DNA from: Kiritimatiellia bacterium
Lineage (GTDB): Bacteria > Verrucomicrobiota > Kiritimatiellia > PWTM01
DNA: 64,000 nucleotides
Direction: 5' to 3'
NCBI GenBank assembly: GCA_026417735.1
Contig: JAOACR010000003.1
Span: forward strand, 215,915 to 279,914
This document shows positions 8,027-17,341 of the stretch, in pieces. Positions within the stretch are counted from its first letter, which is position 1. Each line of letters opens with the position of its first letter. The position numbers were made by a program, and so were the translations under genes. The notes under the pieces are model-generated. The model searched no databases. It was not told the origin of the DNA and saw only the letters and a list, made by a program, of their open reading frames with translations.

Positions 8027-8920
8027 CTAGAAGACACCCGGCAGCGCGCGGCGCAGGCCGTTCCCTCCAACACCCGGAAGATTGGTCGCCACCTCCCCGC
8101 CAAGCTGCTGCAACAATCGCATCGCGCCACGTTCAAGCTTCTCCATCGCCCGGCCCGCCGCTTCCGTCGCCGTCTCGGTGAGCGCCTCTGCGATCAAAAT
8201 CGGTGCGGCACGAACCGCGATCACACCGGCCAGTTCACTCCCGGCCGCCCCCAGGTCACACACGTTCGTCAGAGTATGGTCCACCCGGACGTCCAACCGC
8301 CGGATCCGAGGCGCGCGTTCCTTCGAAGAAAACTCTCGCAACTCAACGGTGCCCACTTTCAGGTTGAGCTGCCCGATCCGCATCGCGGGCGCCGCCTTCG
8401 AAACGGGGGCGGGGGGAGCACCCGAAGACCCCTCCGAATCGCGCCGCCCCGACCCGGCGGGCTCTGCGGATGGCTCGACGGGTTCCACCGGTGGACGCCG
8501 CCGCTCGGCCGGCACCGACGCTCTGGACGCGGCCATCTCACCGATTCGCTGCCAGTTCATTTGCCCGTCCGCTCTCCGCACCACGACCACCCTCGGGACA
8601 TCGAGCCGCACCAGCTCGAGACGCGGCTCGCGTCTCCAGAGAGCTGACCACGACGCAACGATCAACAGTTCCCGGATTTCCAGCGCCTCACCGGGGCCAA
8701 AACCATCCGGATTTTCGACCCGCACCTCTTCCAGGCGAACCCGCAGCGGCCACAGTCCGCCGCTGACTCGCCCCACCCGGACGTCTGCGCCGGTCGCTGC
8801 CCGCAGCGCACCCTCCATTCCAGCTCGCGCCAACCGCGGCGCAACGATCCCGCCCGCAATCAACAGCGCGATCAGCAGGCTCGCCGCGATCGCGATCCCT
8901 CGTGCGCTCGCGCCTCTCAC
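8027..8920 (-). CDS. AsmA-like membrane-anchored protein
   Basis: A 297-residue protein with one N-terminal membrane helix (IAIAASLLIALLIAGGIVAPRL) and a periplasmic part resembling the N-terminus of AsmA/DUF748 proteins: GADVRVGRVSGGLWPLRVRLEEVRVENPDGF and LELVRLDVPRVVVVRR, with a Pro/Glu-rich insert in the middle. AsmA-like proteins help lipid movement and outer-membrane biogenesis; this one is much shorter than classical AsmA. The GTG at 8920 overlaps the UDP-glucose dehydrogenase TGA (GTGA). An upstream GTG at 8944 is the alternative. Confidence 0.6.
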   Translation of the reverse strand: MRGASARGIAIAASLLIALLIAGGIVAPRLARAGMEGALRAATGADVRVGRVSGGLWPLRVRLEEVRVENPDGFGPGEALEIRELLIVASWSALWRREPRLELVRLDVPRVVVVRRADGQMNWQRIGEMAASRASVPAERRRPPVEPVEPSAEPAGSGRRDSEGSSGAPPAPVSKAAPAMRIGQLNLKVGTVELREFSSKERAPRIRRLDVRVDHTLTNVCDLGAAGSELAGVIAVRAAPILIAEALTETATEAAGRAMEKLERGAMRLLQQLGGEVATNLPGVGGNGLRRALPGVF

Positions 8921-10329
8921 GCGACCCCCACCCCCGACGTCCACACCGCCGGGTCCCCGCCGTGGATTCGCGGCGGCGAACCAACCGGCACAACGTTGAA
9001 CCCAATGCGATGCAGCGCGTCCGCGTCGAGCAGGTTCCGCCCATCAAATACGAACGCCGGCCGTTCCATCTGCGCGTACAGCCGGGCCCAGTCCAGCTCG
9101 CGGTATTCCCGCCAGGCAGTGAGCACCGCGATCGCGTGCGCGCCGCGAGCCGCCGCATACGGGTCCTCATAGAACTCCACCCGATCCGCGACGTCCGCGA
9201 GGTCCCGCCGTGCATTCTCCAACGCCTGCGGGTCGGTCACCGCAAGATGGGCGCGCTCCGCCAGCAGTGCCCGCGCAACAGCGATTGCGGGACTGTCGCG
9301 CGTATCGCCGGTGTCCGCCTTGAACGCAAACCCGAACAGCGCGATCCGTTTTTCCGCCAGCGTGTTGAACATTCGCCGCACCATGCCCGCAACAAACCGG
9401 CCCTGTTGCCGCTCGTTCATCCGGACCACGCCGATCCAATAGTCCGCCACCGCGTCCAGACCGGCCGCGCGGCAAAGATATGCAAGATTCAGCAAATCCT
9501 TTCGAAAGCAGGATCCGCCAAAGCCGATGCCCGCCTCCAGAAACCGCGGCCCAATGCGGCGGTCCAACCCGATCGCGCGCGCCACCTCGCGAATGTCCGC
9601 GCCGGTCGCTTCGCACAGCTCCGCGATCGAGTTGATCGAACTGATCCGCTGCGCGAGAAACGCGTTCGCGGCCAGCTTCGCGAGCTCCGCCGACCATACG
9701 CTCATGGTGAGGATCCGATCGCGCGGTACCCACCGCGCATAAATCTCCACCAGCTCGGCCACCGCCGCCCGACCCTCCGGCGTGTCCCGACCGCCAATCA
9801 GCACCCGATCCGGCTCCAACAGGTCGCGAACCGCCGTGCCTTCCGCCAGAAACTCCGGATTCGACAGCACCTCAAAACGTCGCGGGCCGATCCCGTCGTT
9901 CAGAATCCGTTCCATCGCCTCCGCGGTACGCACCGGCACCGTGCTCTTCTCAACGACGATTCGGGGTCCGTCCGCGTGCGACCGGATCGCGCGCGCGCTC
10001 GCCTCCCAAAACTGCAGGTCCGCCGCCATTCCGGCCCCCTCACCAAACGTCTTCGTCGGCGTGTTCACGCTGACGAAGATCAGTTCTCCCCGTCGCACCG
10101 CTGCGCCCACGTCCGTGGTGAATTCCAGATTTCGCCCTAGCCGGGAACGCAACAGCGGCTCAAGCCCCGGCTCGTGGATCGGCGGCACGCCCGAGTTCCA
10201 TGCCCGCACCCGTCCCTCGTCTCGGTCCGCCACCACAAAGTGGATGTCGGGACACCGGTCCGCCATCACCGCCATCGTCGGCCCGCCGACGTAACCGGCG
10301 CCGATGCACGCGACTGTCCGGATCGCCAT
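8917..10329 (-). CDS. UDP-glucose 6-dehydrogenase, eukaryote-like form
   Basis: This 470-residue enzyme oxidises UDP-glucose to UDP-glucuronate with two NAD+, feeding polysaccharide synthesis. Seen are the Rossmann motif CIGAGYVGGPT near residue 8, VNTPTKT, SNPEFLAEGTA, LAANAFLAQRISSIN, catalytic Cys274 in GFGGSCFRKD and GFAFKADTGDTRDSPAI. Length and motifs (WNS..PI.EPGL; AFVFDGRNLLD) resemble the animal/plant UGDH more than the typical shorter bacterial Ugd. GAGGTG lies 6 nt before the ATG at 10329. It overlaps the AsmA-like gene downstream, suggesting joint expression. Confidence 0.95.
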   Translation of the reverse strand: MAIRTVACIGAGYVGGPTMAVMADRCPDIHFVVADRDEGRVRAWNSGVPPIHEPGLEPLLRSRLGRNLEFTTDVGAAVRRGELIFVSVNTPTKTFGEGAGMAADLQFWEASARAIRSHADGPRIVVEKSTVPVRTAEAMERILNDGIGPRRFEVLSNPEFLAEGTAVRDLLEPDRVLIGGRDTPEGRAAVAELVEIYARWVPRDRILTMSVWSAELAKLAANAFLAQRISSINSIAELCEATGADIREVARAIGLDRRIGPRFLEAGIGFGGSCFRKDLLNLAYLCRAAGLDAVADYWIGVVRMNERQQGRFVAGMVRRMFNTLAEKRIALFGFAFKADTGDTRDSPAIAVARALLAERAHLAVTDPQALENARRDLADVADRVEFYEDPYAAARGAHAIAVLTAWREYRELDWARLYAQMERPAFVFDGRNLLDADALHRIGFNVVPVGSPPRIHGGDPAVWTSGVGVA

Positions 10330-10374
10330 TTGGTGCACCTCACTCGTGGCCGGCCCTTCGGCCCCCGTCCGGCC

Positions 10375-10403
10375 AGTATCTCCCGGCCGCCCGCGCCGCG
10401 CAA
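10375..10403 (-). promoter_or_regulatory. candidate promoter of the UDP-glucose dehydrogenase gene
   Basis: On the minus strand TTGCGC (10403-10398), a 17-nt spacer and GATACT (10380-10375) give a start near 10368 and a leader of about 38 nt with GAGGTG before the ATG. Confidence 0.42.
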
Positions 10404-10417
10404 ATGACGCGGCGCAT

Positions 10418-12007
10418 CTACAGCGTCACGGAACAGGCGATGTCGGCGGTAATCTGCCGCGCAATCCGCTCCACGACGTCCGCGGCGACCGGCTGGTTCA
10501 CCCGCAGAATCGCCAGCGACATCTCCCCCTTCGAATCGTGCGGATTGCGAACATCGTCAATGTTGATGCCGGCGCCGGCGAGCATCGCGCCGATTTGTCC
10601 CAAGACCCCGGGCCGGTCGCGATAGGAAAACGCGACCAAATGCCCCGCCGGTTCGATGTACAGTTTGTGGTAATCGTCCACGCGCGACACCATCAGCGCC
10701 CCCTCCGCGACCGTGCCGCGCACACTGGTGCGGCGCATCACGCCGCCCCCGTGATCGACCGTCAGATCAATCGTGATCGAGTTCCGATACCCCTTGCTGT
10801 CATCCGTGACCCGATCGGTGTATTCAATGCCGCGATTTTGCAACACCTTCAGCGCCGCGGACGGATCCATCGAGCGGTCGAAGGTCTCGTCCAGCGCGGC
10901 AACGATCGGCACCAGCAAGTAGTTCGCAAACGGCTTCAGCGCACCGTAAAAGCTGGTTTCGATCATCTTCAGCGGCCGCTCCGAACCGGCCAGCGCGCGG
11001 CAAAACCGCGTGAGCCGGAACGCGAGATCCGCGTACGCGCGGTCGAGCCCCTCCGGAATGTCGCGGTTCACAATGTAAGAGGTGATGCCCTTCTCGTCGA
11101 ACTCGATCAACTGCTCCGCGGCCCTCCGCGCGGCGTTCGCGTTCGCCTCCCGGGTGCTCGCCCCCAGATGGGGCAGCATCAGATCCGCAATGTCCGCAAC
11201 GGACTTCGGCCCTTCTGCGTCCTTCGGATACACATCGTTCAAAAACCGGATCTGCCGTTCCGCCTTCACTGCCCGAAGGTCCTCCTCCACGACGATGCCG
11301 GCCCGCGCGCAGTTCACTAGGATCGCGCCCGGCTTCATCCGCGACAGCAGCTCCCGGTTCACCATTCCCCGCGTCTTCTCATTCTCCGGCACATGAAGCG
11401 AGATCACGTCCGACTCCGCGAACAGCTCCGGCAGATCCACCAGCGTTACGCCGTACTCGGAGGCCAAATCGGGCGACACAAACGGATCGTGGCCGAGCAG
11501 CCGGCACTCGAAGCCGCTCAACCGGCGAGCCAGCAGGCGGCCGATCGCCCCCAGACCGACGATCCCCACCGTTTTGCCCGACAGCTCCCGGCCCATGAAG
11601 GCCTTCTTCTCCCATTGCCCGGCGCGGCAGGACGCATCGGCCTTCACGATGTGCCGCATGTCCGCCAACACCATCGCAATCACTTCCTCCGCCACCGCGT
11701 TCGCGTTGGCACCAGGGGTGTTCATCACGTCGATTCCTTTTCGCCGCGCATAGCGGGTATCGATCGTGTTCACCCCAGCGCCTGCACGAACGATAACCTT
11801 CAACGCCGGTATCGCATCCATCACTGCGGGGGTCACTTTCTCACTGCGCACAATCATCGCATACGCATCCGGATGCGATTTCGCAAAGGCCAGCAACGCC
11901 TCGTCAGACGCAATGGAATCGTCCTGAACAACTGTATAGTTCCCGTGCCGGCGCAAAATCTCCGCCGCAATCTTGTCGAGCTTCGTCGGAATCAACACCT
12001 TCTTCAT
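10418..12007 (-). CDS. serA: D-3-phosphoglycerate dehydrogenase
   Basis: A 529-residue, long-form SerA that starts serine synthesis by oxidising 3-phosphoglycerate. It has the substrate-binding region (VRSEKVTPAVMDAIP; RAGAGVNTID), the NAD domain (GIVGLGAIGRLLARRL), catalytic Arg in NCARAGIVVEEDL and His in LMLPHLGAST. An intervening domain precedes a C-terminal ACT domain (LVAFSYRDRPGVLGQIGAMLAGAGINID). The position of the usual catalytic Glu (DVFxxE) reads DVYPKD, an Asp substitution. The ATG at 12007 follows a GGGGG stretch. It sits 88 bp upstream of the UDP-glucose dehydrogenase start on the same strand. Confidence 0.95.
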   Translation of the reverse strand: MKKVLIPTKLDKIAAEILRRHGNYTVVQDDSIASDEALLAFAKSHPDAYAMIVRSEKVTPAVMDAIPALKVIVRAGAGVNTIDTRYARRKGIDVMNTPGANANAVAEEVIAMVLADMRHIVKADASCRAGQWEKKAFMGRELSGKTVGIVGLGAIGRLLARRLSGFECRLLGHDPFVSPDLASEYGVTLVDLPELFAESDVISLHVPENEKTRGMVNRELLSRMKPGAILVNCARAGIVVEEDLRAVKAERQIRFLNDVYPKDAEGPKSVADIADLMLPHLGASTREANANAARRAAEQLIEFDEKGITSYIVNRDIPEGLDRAYADLAFRLTRFCRALAGSERPLKMIETSFYGALKPFANYLLVPIVAALDETFDRSMDPSAALKVLQNRGIEYTDRVTDDSKGYRNSITIDLTVDHGGGVMRRTSVRGTVAEGALMVSRVDDYHKLYIEPAGHLVAFSYRDRPGVLGQIGAMLAGAGINIDDVRNPHDSKGEMSLAILRVNQPVAADVVERIARQITADIACSVTL

Positions 12008-12243
12008 CGGCGACCCCCGTTCCTTCACCAACTGCCCTGGTCACTCACTTCTGCCAATCACCACACCGACACCGTTGTATCAACAACAACATGTTCCATG
12101 CAAGCAAAGATACGCTACGACAATCACAAGAAGAGCGCATGCATTCACAATATGGAACGAATCCCGGAGCCACCGAACCCCCTCCACACAAGTATGTTGG
12201 ACCCCCTCTCGGCACGCACCATCGTTGGCGTTGGGCCCAGCGT

Positions 12244-13467
12244 CTAACGGGCTTCCGGCTCCCCAACCGCCGCGCGCACCGCCGCCCGCATCCGCAGCCG
12301 AAGCGCCTGCAGCCGAATAAAGCCCGTCGCGTCCGACTGGTCATAGCCCCCGGCCTGCTCAAAGGACGCGATTCCAGGGTTGTACAGCGATTGAGGAGAT
12401 CTCCGACCCACAACCATACAACTGCCCTTGAACAACTTCACGCGCGCAGTCCCCGTCACCGCGGCTGCCGCCGCATCCATGGCCGCCTGAAGCATCTCCC
12501 GCTCGGGAGAAAACCAGAACCCGTAGTACACCATCTCCGCATATCGGGGCACGAGACTGTTGCGCAAATGAAGGACTTCGCGATCCATGGTGATCTGTTC
12601 GACCGCCTCCCGGGCGCGATGTAGCACCGTCCCGCCCGGCGTCTCGTACACTCCGCGGCTTTTCATCCCCACAAAACGGTTCTCCACAAGGTCCACGCGG
12701 CCTACCCCGTGCCGGCCCGCAATCCTGTTTAGACACTGCAGCACCTGCATCGGACTCATTCGCCGACCGTTCACCGCCACCGCGTCACCACGTCGGAACT
12801 CCACCTCCACATACTCCGGTTCGTCTGGAGCGGCTTCCGGCGAACACGTGAGTTTGAACATGTCCGCCGGCGGCTCCGCCCACGGATCCTCGAGAATGCC
12901 CCCCTCGTAACTGATGTGGAGCAAATTCCGGTCCATCGAGTAGGGCTTCTCCACCGACGCCTCCACCGGAATCCGCTGCCGGCGGCAGTACGCGATCATG
13001 TCCTGCCGCCCCCGAAACTGCCGGCGAAATCGTTCTTCCCGCCACGGCGCAATGATCCGAATGTCGGGCTTCAGCGCCATCGCGGTCAGCTCGAAACGTA
13101 CCTGGTCGTTCCCCTTCCCCGTCGCGCCGTGCGCGATCGCGTCGGCGCGGTACTTCTCCGCCAGCTCCACCAACCGGCGGGCGATCAGCGGCCGCGCAAT
13201 CGAGGTGCCCAGCAAATACCCCGACTCGTACACCGCCGCGGCGCGAAGCATCGGAAAGACATAGTCCCGCGCAAACTCGGCGCGAAGATCTTCAATCACG
13301 ACCTCGGCAGCACCGGTGCGTCGCGCCTTCTCCTCCAGCCCCCCGAGTTCCTCCTCCTGCCCGATGTCCGCACAAAACGCAATTACCTCCGCACGGTAGG
13401 TGGTTTGCAGCCACTTCAGCAGCACTGACGTGTCCAGCCCACCCGAATACGCGAGCACGATTTTCAT
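12244..13467 (-). CDS. argG: argininosuccinate synthase
   Basis: This 407-residue enzyme joins citrulline and aspartate using ATP in arginine synthesis. It begins with the PP-loop [19 protein letters not shown], followed by [14 protein letters not shown] and the Asp/citrulline-binding segments ([21 protein letters not shown]). Length and motifs are typical and complete. The start has GAGGG about 10 nt upstream. A 236-bp gap separates it from serA downstream; no argH or other arginine gene is in the window. Confidence 0.96.
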   Translation of the reverse strand: MKIVLAYSGGLDTSVLLKWLQTTYRAEVIAFCADIGQEEELGGLEEKARRTGAAEVVIEDLRAEFARDYVFPMLRAAAVYESGYLLGTSIARPLIARRLVELAEKYRADAIAHGATGKGNDQVRFELTAMALKPDIRIIAPWREERFRRQFRGRQDMIAYCRRQRIPVEASVEKPYSMDRNLLHISYEGGILEDPWAEPPADMFKLTCSPEAAPDEPEYVEVEFRRGDAVAVNGRRMSPMQVLQCLNRIAGRHGVGRVDLVENRFVGMKSRGVYETPGGTVLHRAREAVEQITMDREVLHLRNSLVPRYAEMVYYGFWFSPEREMLQAAMDAAAAAVTGTARVKLFKGSCMVVGRRSPQSLYNPGIASFEQAGGYDQSDATGFIRLQALRLRMRAAVRAAVGEPEAR

Positions 13468-13533
13468 TCTGGATCATCCCTCTGGTTTGAATATGATCGC
13501 GCGATGGCGACCGCCGTCGCGTTACGTCTGCCT

Positions 13534-14475
13534 TCAATCGGGCAGCACCGAAATTTGATCCACCACCACCACCGGATAGCGGCTGCCCTGCACCCAGTAC
13601 TGCCGGCCGCGGATCCGCAGCCGCCGCTCGAGGAAGGACTGCAACTGCGCATCGTTACCCCTCAGATAACAACTGGTCTCCGCGGCGCCACCAGTCTCGT
13701 CCACCAGCTGATATCGCGAGGGTCGGCCGAGTGTGAGCATCGTCGCCCTCACCCGTCCCTCCCGCTGTACGACGGCGCCCTGGTTATCCACCGGCGCCAG
13801 CCGCAAATCCGTGGGCACGTACTGCGGAGCGACCGGCGGAGGGGGAGGCACCGCGACCGCCGGCGGAGGAACGGGGGGCGGGGGCGGCCGGCTCGCAACG
13901 GGCGTCGAGCCGCTCGGACTGCTCGCCAGTGGCGGCGAAGCTGCCGGCACCGCCGCCGGCCGATCGGCCGGCACCGCCGGCGCCCCCGCGCCTGACGGCG
14001 GAGACTCCGTCCGTGCCACCACCGCCGGTGCCGGCTTCGGGGGCTCGGGAAACCGCACCAGCGATTTCGCAATCCATAACGAGGAGCCGGGAGGAGGCGC
14101 GATCTTCAGCCAGTCCCCGAATTCCCCGCGCACCTGCACCGTATCACCCCGTTTCAGCTCGCCAACCTTCGGATAGTTGATGCCCGGGCCTGCCCGAACC
14201 ACCAGTTTGGAGGCGTTGACCGTCCCCTGCTCGACAAATTCCCGGTGCACCCACAGATCAAACTCGGCTGGTGGCACAATCTCGACCCAATCGTTGCTGA
14301 TGCCGCGCACCTGCACCACCGCCGGCTCGCTCAGCTGCCCGACCACCTCCGCCTGAGGATGTGGTCGCGCCCGCACGTTGACGCGCTCGCCCCGCACCGT
14401 CGCGTTCGTGGGCTCCGCACCGGCGACCACACTACCGCCGGCCAGCACCCCGGCGACCACCCACCAGCGTTTCAT
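13534..14475 (-). CDS. exported protein with two bacterial SH3 domains
   Basis: A 313-residue protein with a signal peptide (MKRWWVVAGVLAGGSVVAGA) and two SH3b domains, at about residues 23-82 (ERVNVRARPHPQAEVVGQL) and 86-140 (SKLVVRAGPGINYPKVGEL). A long Pro/Ala/Ser-rich linker and a C-terminal region of about 80 residues (LVDETGGAAETSCYLRGND) follow. SH3b domains often bind peptidoglycan or wall peptides, so a periplasmic wall-associated role is likely but unproven. GAGAGGA precedes the ATG, which overlaps the tilS stop (ATGA). Confidence 0.8.
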   Translation of the reverse strand: MKRWWVVAGVLAGGSVVAGAEPTNATVRGERVNVRARPHPQAEVVGQLSEPAVVQVRGISNDWVEIVPPAEFDLWVHREFVEQGTVNASKLVVRAGPGINYPKVGELKRGDTVQVRGEFGDWLKIAPPPGSSLWIAKSLVRFPEPPKPAPAVVARTESPPSGAGAPAVPADRPAAVPAASPPLASSPSGSTPVASRPPPPPVPPPAVAVPPPPPVAPQYVPTDLRLAPVDNQGAVVQREGRVRATMLTLGRPSRYQLVDETGGAAETSCYLRGNDAQLQSFLERRLRIRGRQYWVQGSRYPVVVVDQISVLPD

Positions 14476-15971
14476 GAGTTCCTCTCGCGGCCGGACTTTC
14501 GCCCGCAATCGCCAACTATAGTCGCCTCACCCTGCCTTTCCAAGCGGCGACGCAGCGTGAGACGCCAGCTCGGCGCGCGCGGATGCTTCACTTTCGCCGC
14601 TTCCGCTACGCGGTAACCCGGTAGCCAGATGATTTCGCGCCCCTGAAGCACCACCGGCCATCGGGCCCGCACCTCGCGAGGCGTCTTTTCGTTCGTAAAC
14701 ACATCGGAGAGTTTTGCGGTGCCCGGCGCACCCAGCGGCCGATAGGCATCGCCCGGCCGCCACCGCCGGACGGTCAGCACCTCTCGACCAGTGCCGCGAG
14801 CGATCCACGCGGTGGCCGGCAACCGACCGATCCCGTGCTCCCCCACGGTTCGCCATCCGCGATCCGCCACCGCCTCAAGCTCAAAATTGGCTCCGGCCGG
14901 CCGCACGACGCCGGGCAGCCGAAACCGTACGGCTCTCCACCCCGTGCAGCATCGACGATCCGTTTGCGCTCGCAGAGCTCGCAGCCGGCCGGACTCCACC
15001 GATATCCTCCACCCACCCGCCAACGTGAGGCGTTGGTCGCCTCCCGTCGAGGCGATGCCGCGAACCGACTCCGTGACGGCCCACGTCAGCGCGCTGTCAG
15101 GCACGCCCACAGACCGCAACCACAATCGCACGACGCGTCGCTGAATCGCCAGCGGCATCCGCCCCCAACCCTCCACAATCAGCTGCCGTCTCTTCAAGCG
15201 ACGCCGCATTGCGCGCCGCGTCAGCACCGCCAGCAGTGCGTCCTCTGCGGCCAGGATCTCCGCAGCGCGTGCGAGCGTCACGCGAACGTTGCGAGCAACT
15301 TCGCGCTCAACCGCGGGCAGCAGCCGGAACCGAATGCGATTGCGGACGTGCCGCAAGTCCCGGTTGGAGGCGTCTTCCCGCCACGGAAGACCTTCGGCTG
15401 TCAAACCCTCCCTCACCTCTTCGCGCGAAACCTCCAACAGCGGGCGCACAATCCGCAGCCCCTGCACGACGGTATCGCGCGACATCGCGGAAAGGCCCTC
15501 CGCCCCCGCTCCGCGCAACAGACGCAACAGCACCGTTTCCGCCTGATCGTCGCGCGTGTGCGCAAGCGCAACGCGATCGGCGCCAACCCGCCGTGCCACG
15601 GTTGCGAACCACTCGAGCCGAGCGACCCGCGCAGCCGCCTCAAGGGAAAGCCCTCGTCGCCGCGCGATAGCGGGAACGTCCCGACGGCCAACCACGCACG
15701 CCACGCCAATGCGCCGCGCAAACCGCCGCACAAACGCTGCATCTCGCTCCGCCACGCGACCGCGAATCCGATGGTCAAGATGTGCGGCGATCAGTTTGGG
15801 CGGGCCGTCACCACAGATCCGCCGCAGCGCGGTCAACAGCGCCACCGAATCAGCGCCGCCGCTCACCCCCACCAGTAAAGTCCGGCAGCCCTCGAGCAGC
15901 CGGTGCTCCCGAAGCGAGCAACGGACCGCCGCAATCCACCGCGGTTCCCCTCGCACCCCGCCTCCTCCCAT
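14472..15971 (-). CDS. tilS: tRNA(Ile)-lysidine synthase
   Basis: A 499-residue TilS, which puts lysidine on C34 of tRNA-Ile2 so that it reads AUA. The PP-loop LVGVSGGADSVALLTAL is near residue 33, with AHLDHRIRG, SLEAAARVARLEWF, LAHTRDDQAETVLLRLLRG and EDASNRDLRHVRNRIR following. The C-terminal TilS domain includes LTVRRWRPGDAYRPLG and KLSDVFTNEKTPRE. It overlaps serS upstream (TGATG) and the SH3 gene downstream (ATGA), so serS-tilS-SH3 form one translationally coupled unit. Confidence 0.95.
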   Translation of the reverse strand: MGGGGVRGEPRWIAAVRCSLREHRLLEGCRTLLVGVSGGADSVALLTALRRICGDGPPKLIAAHLDHRIRGRVAERDAAFVRRFARRIGVACVVGRRDVPAIARRRGLSLEAAARVARLEWFATVARRVGADRVALAHTRDDQAETVLLRLLRGAGAEGLSAMSRDTVVQGLRIVRPLLEVSREEVREGLTAEGLPWREDASNRDLRHVRNRIRFRLLPAVEREVARNVRVTLARAAEILAAEDALLAVLTRRAMRRRLKRRQLIVEGWGRMPLAIQRRVVRLWLRSVGVPDSALTWAVTESVRGIASTGGDQRLTLAGGWRISVESGRLRALRAQTDRRCCTGWRAVRFRLPGVVRPAGANFELEAVADRGWRTVGEHGIGRLPATAWIARGTGREVLTVRRWRPGDAYRPLGAPGTAKLSDVFTNEKTPREVRARWPVVLQGREIIWLPGYRVAEAAKVKHPRAPSWRLTLRRRLERQGEATIVGDCGRKSGRERNS

Positions 15972-17245
15972 CAGACCGGCGGCGTAATGCGCGTCCGACC
16001 CTCCAGGTAGGGTGCCAACGCCTCCGGCAACTCGACCGATCCATCGGCCTGTTGCCCGTTTTCCAGTAGCGCCACCAGCAGCCGCGGCAGCGCGACCCCA
16101 GACCCATTCAGCGTGTGCACATACGCGACCTTCCCATCGGGCCGGCGATATCGGATGCCCGCCCGCCGCGCTTGAAAGTCCTCAAAATTGCTGCAGGAAG
16201 AGACCTCCAGCCAACCCCCGTGCCCCGGCGCCCACAACTCCAGGTCATAGCACTTCGCCGCCGCAAAGCTGAGATCCCCCGTACACAACGCCACCACCCG
16301 GTAGTGCAAACCGAGCCGCCGCAGCACTTCCTCCGCATGCGCGGTCAGCAGTTCAAGCTCCTCATAGGACCGCGAAGGCTCGACAAACCGCACCAGCTCC
16401 ACCTTGTCGAATTGGTGCACCCGAATGATGCCCCGAGTGTCCCGACCTGCCGCCCCCGCCTCACGCCGGAAACAGGGGGAATAGGCCGTCACGCAGATCG
16501 GTAGCGGCTGCGTGATGATCTCCTCGCGATAGAGGTTGGTCAGCGGCACCTCCGCGGTCGGGATCAGGTAGAGATCCTCTTCGGCCAGCCGATACATGTC
16601 CGACGCCAACCTCGGCAGTTGACCCGTACCGGTCATCGCGGCGGTGGTGCACAGATAGGGCGGCGCCACCTCCAGGTAACCATGCTCCCGCGTGTGCAGA
16701 TCCAGCATGAAACGGATCAGCGCGCGGCGCAGCTCCGCACCAAATCCGCGGAACAGCGGGAATCCGGCGCCGGACATCCGCGCCGCGCGGGGCAGATCGA
16801 ACAAGCCCAGCGCCTCCCCGATCTCCCAATGGGGTCGTGGCGGAAATGCAAACTCGCGCGGGCGCCCCCACGTGCGCACCACCACGTTGCCGCTCGCATC
16901 GGCCCCCACCGGCGTCGTCGAGTGCGGAAGGTTCGGCAACAGCAACAGCCGCGCATCCCGCTCCGCCTCCACCTGCCGCAGTTCACGCTCGATCCCACCG
17001 ATCCGCTCGCCTAGTGCCCGCACCTCCGCCTGCGCGCCCGCCGTGTCGGCCCCCGCCGCCCGGAGCCGCCCAATTTCCTTCGACTTAGCGTTGCGCTCGC
17101 CGTTCAACGCGTCCCGCTCCGTCACGAGCGCCCGCCACCGGCGATCCAGTTCAAGCAACCCGTCAAGATCAAAGTCCGAGCCACGATTTTTGAGCGCCGC
17201 GCGAACGTCCGCTTCGCGCTCCCGGATGATTCGAATGTCGAGCAT
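15971..17245 (-). CDS. serS: seryl-tRNA synthetase
   Basis: A 424-residue class II synthetase charging tRNA-Ser. The N-terminal coiled-coil arm (residues about 1-105) is followed by the catalytic core: TGTGQLPRLASDMYRL, IPTAEVPLTNLYRE, motif 2 AYSPCFRREAG, and motif 3 with EVSSCSNFEDFQARR and HTLNGSGVALPRLL. The ATG at 17245 (MLDIRIIRE) is the normal SerS start and has GGGAGA upstream. The frame stays open for 15 further codons. It leads the serS-tilS-SH3 unit. Confidence 0.96.
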   Translation of the reverse strand: MLDIRIIREREADVRAALKNRGSDFDLDGLLELDRRWRALVTERDALNGERNAKSKEIGRLRAAGADTAGAQAEVRALGERIGGIERELRQVEAERDARLLLLPNLPHSTTPVGADASGNVVVRTWGRPREFAFPPRPHWEIGEALGLFDLPRAARMSGAGFPLFRGFGAELRRALIRFMLDLHTREHGYLEVAPPYLCTTAAMTGTGQLPRLASDMYRLAEEDLYLIPTAEVPLTNLYREEIITQPLPICVTAYSPCFRREAGAAGRDTRGIIRVHQFDKVELVRFVEPSRSYEELELLTAHAEEVLRRLGLHYRVVALCTGDLSFAAAKCYDLELWAPGHGGWLEVSSCSNFEDFQARRAGIRYRRPDGKVAYVHTLNGSGVALPRLLVALLENGQQADGSVELPEALAPYLEGRTRITPPV

Positions 17246-17341
17246 TCCGTTCTCCCACCGGCCGCGCACCGGCCGTCGCCATACTAGCACCCGCCTCCCC
17301 GCGAGCGAATCCGCCCCGCCGCCGCCACAAAGGAGCGGTGT

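Noticed and set aside
10418..12007. SerA inactivated by loss of the catalytic Glu
   Set aside because: The position holds Asp (DVYPKD), a conservative change; Arg and His of the active site and all domains are intact.
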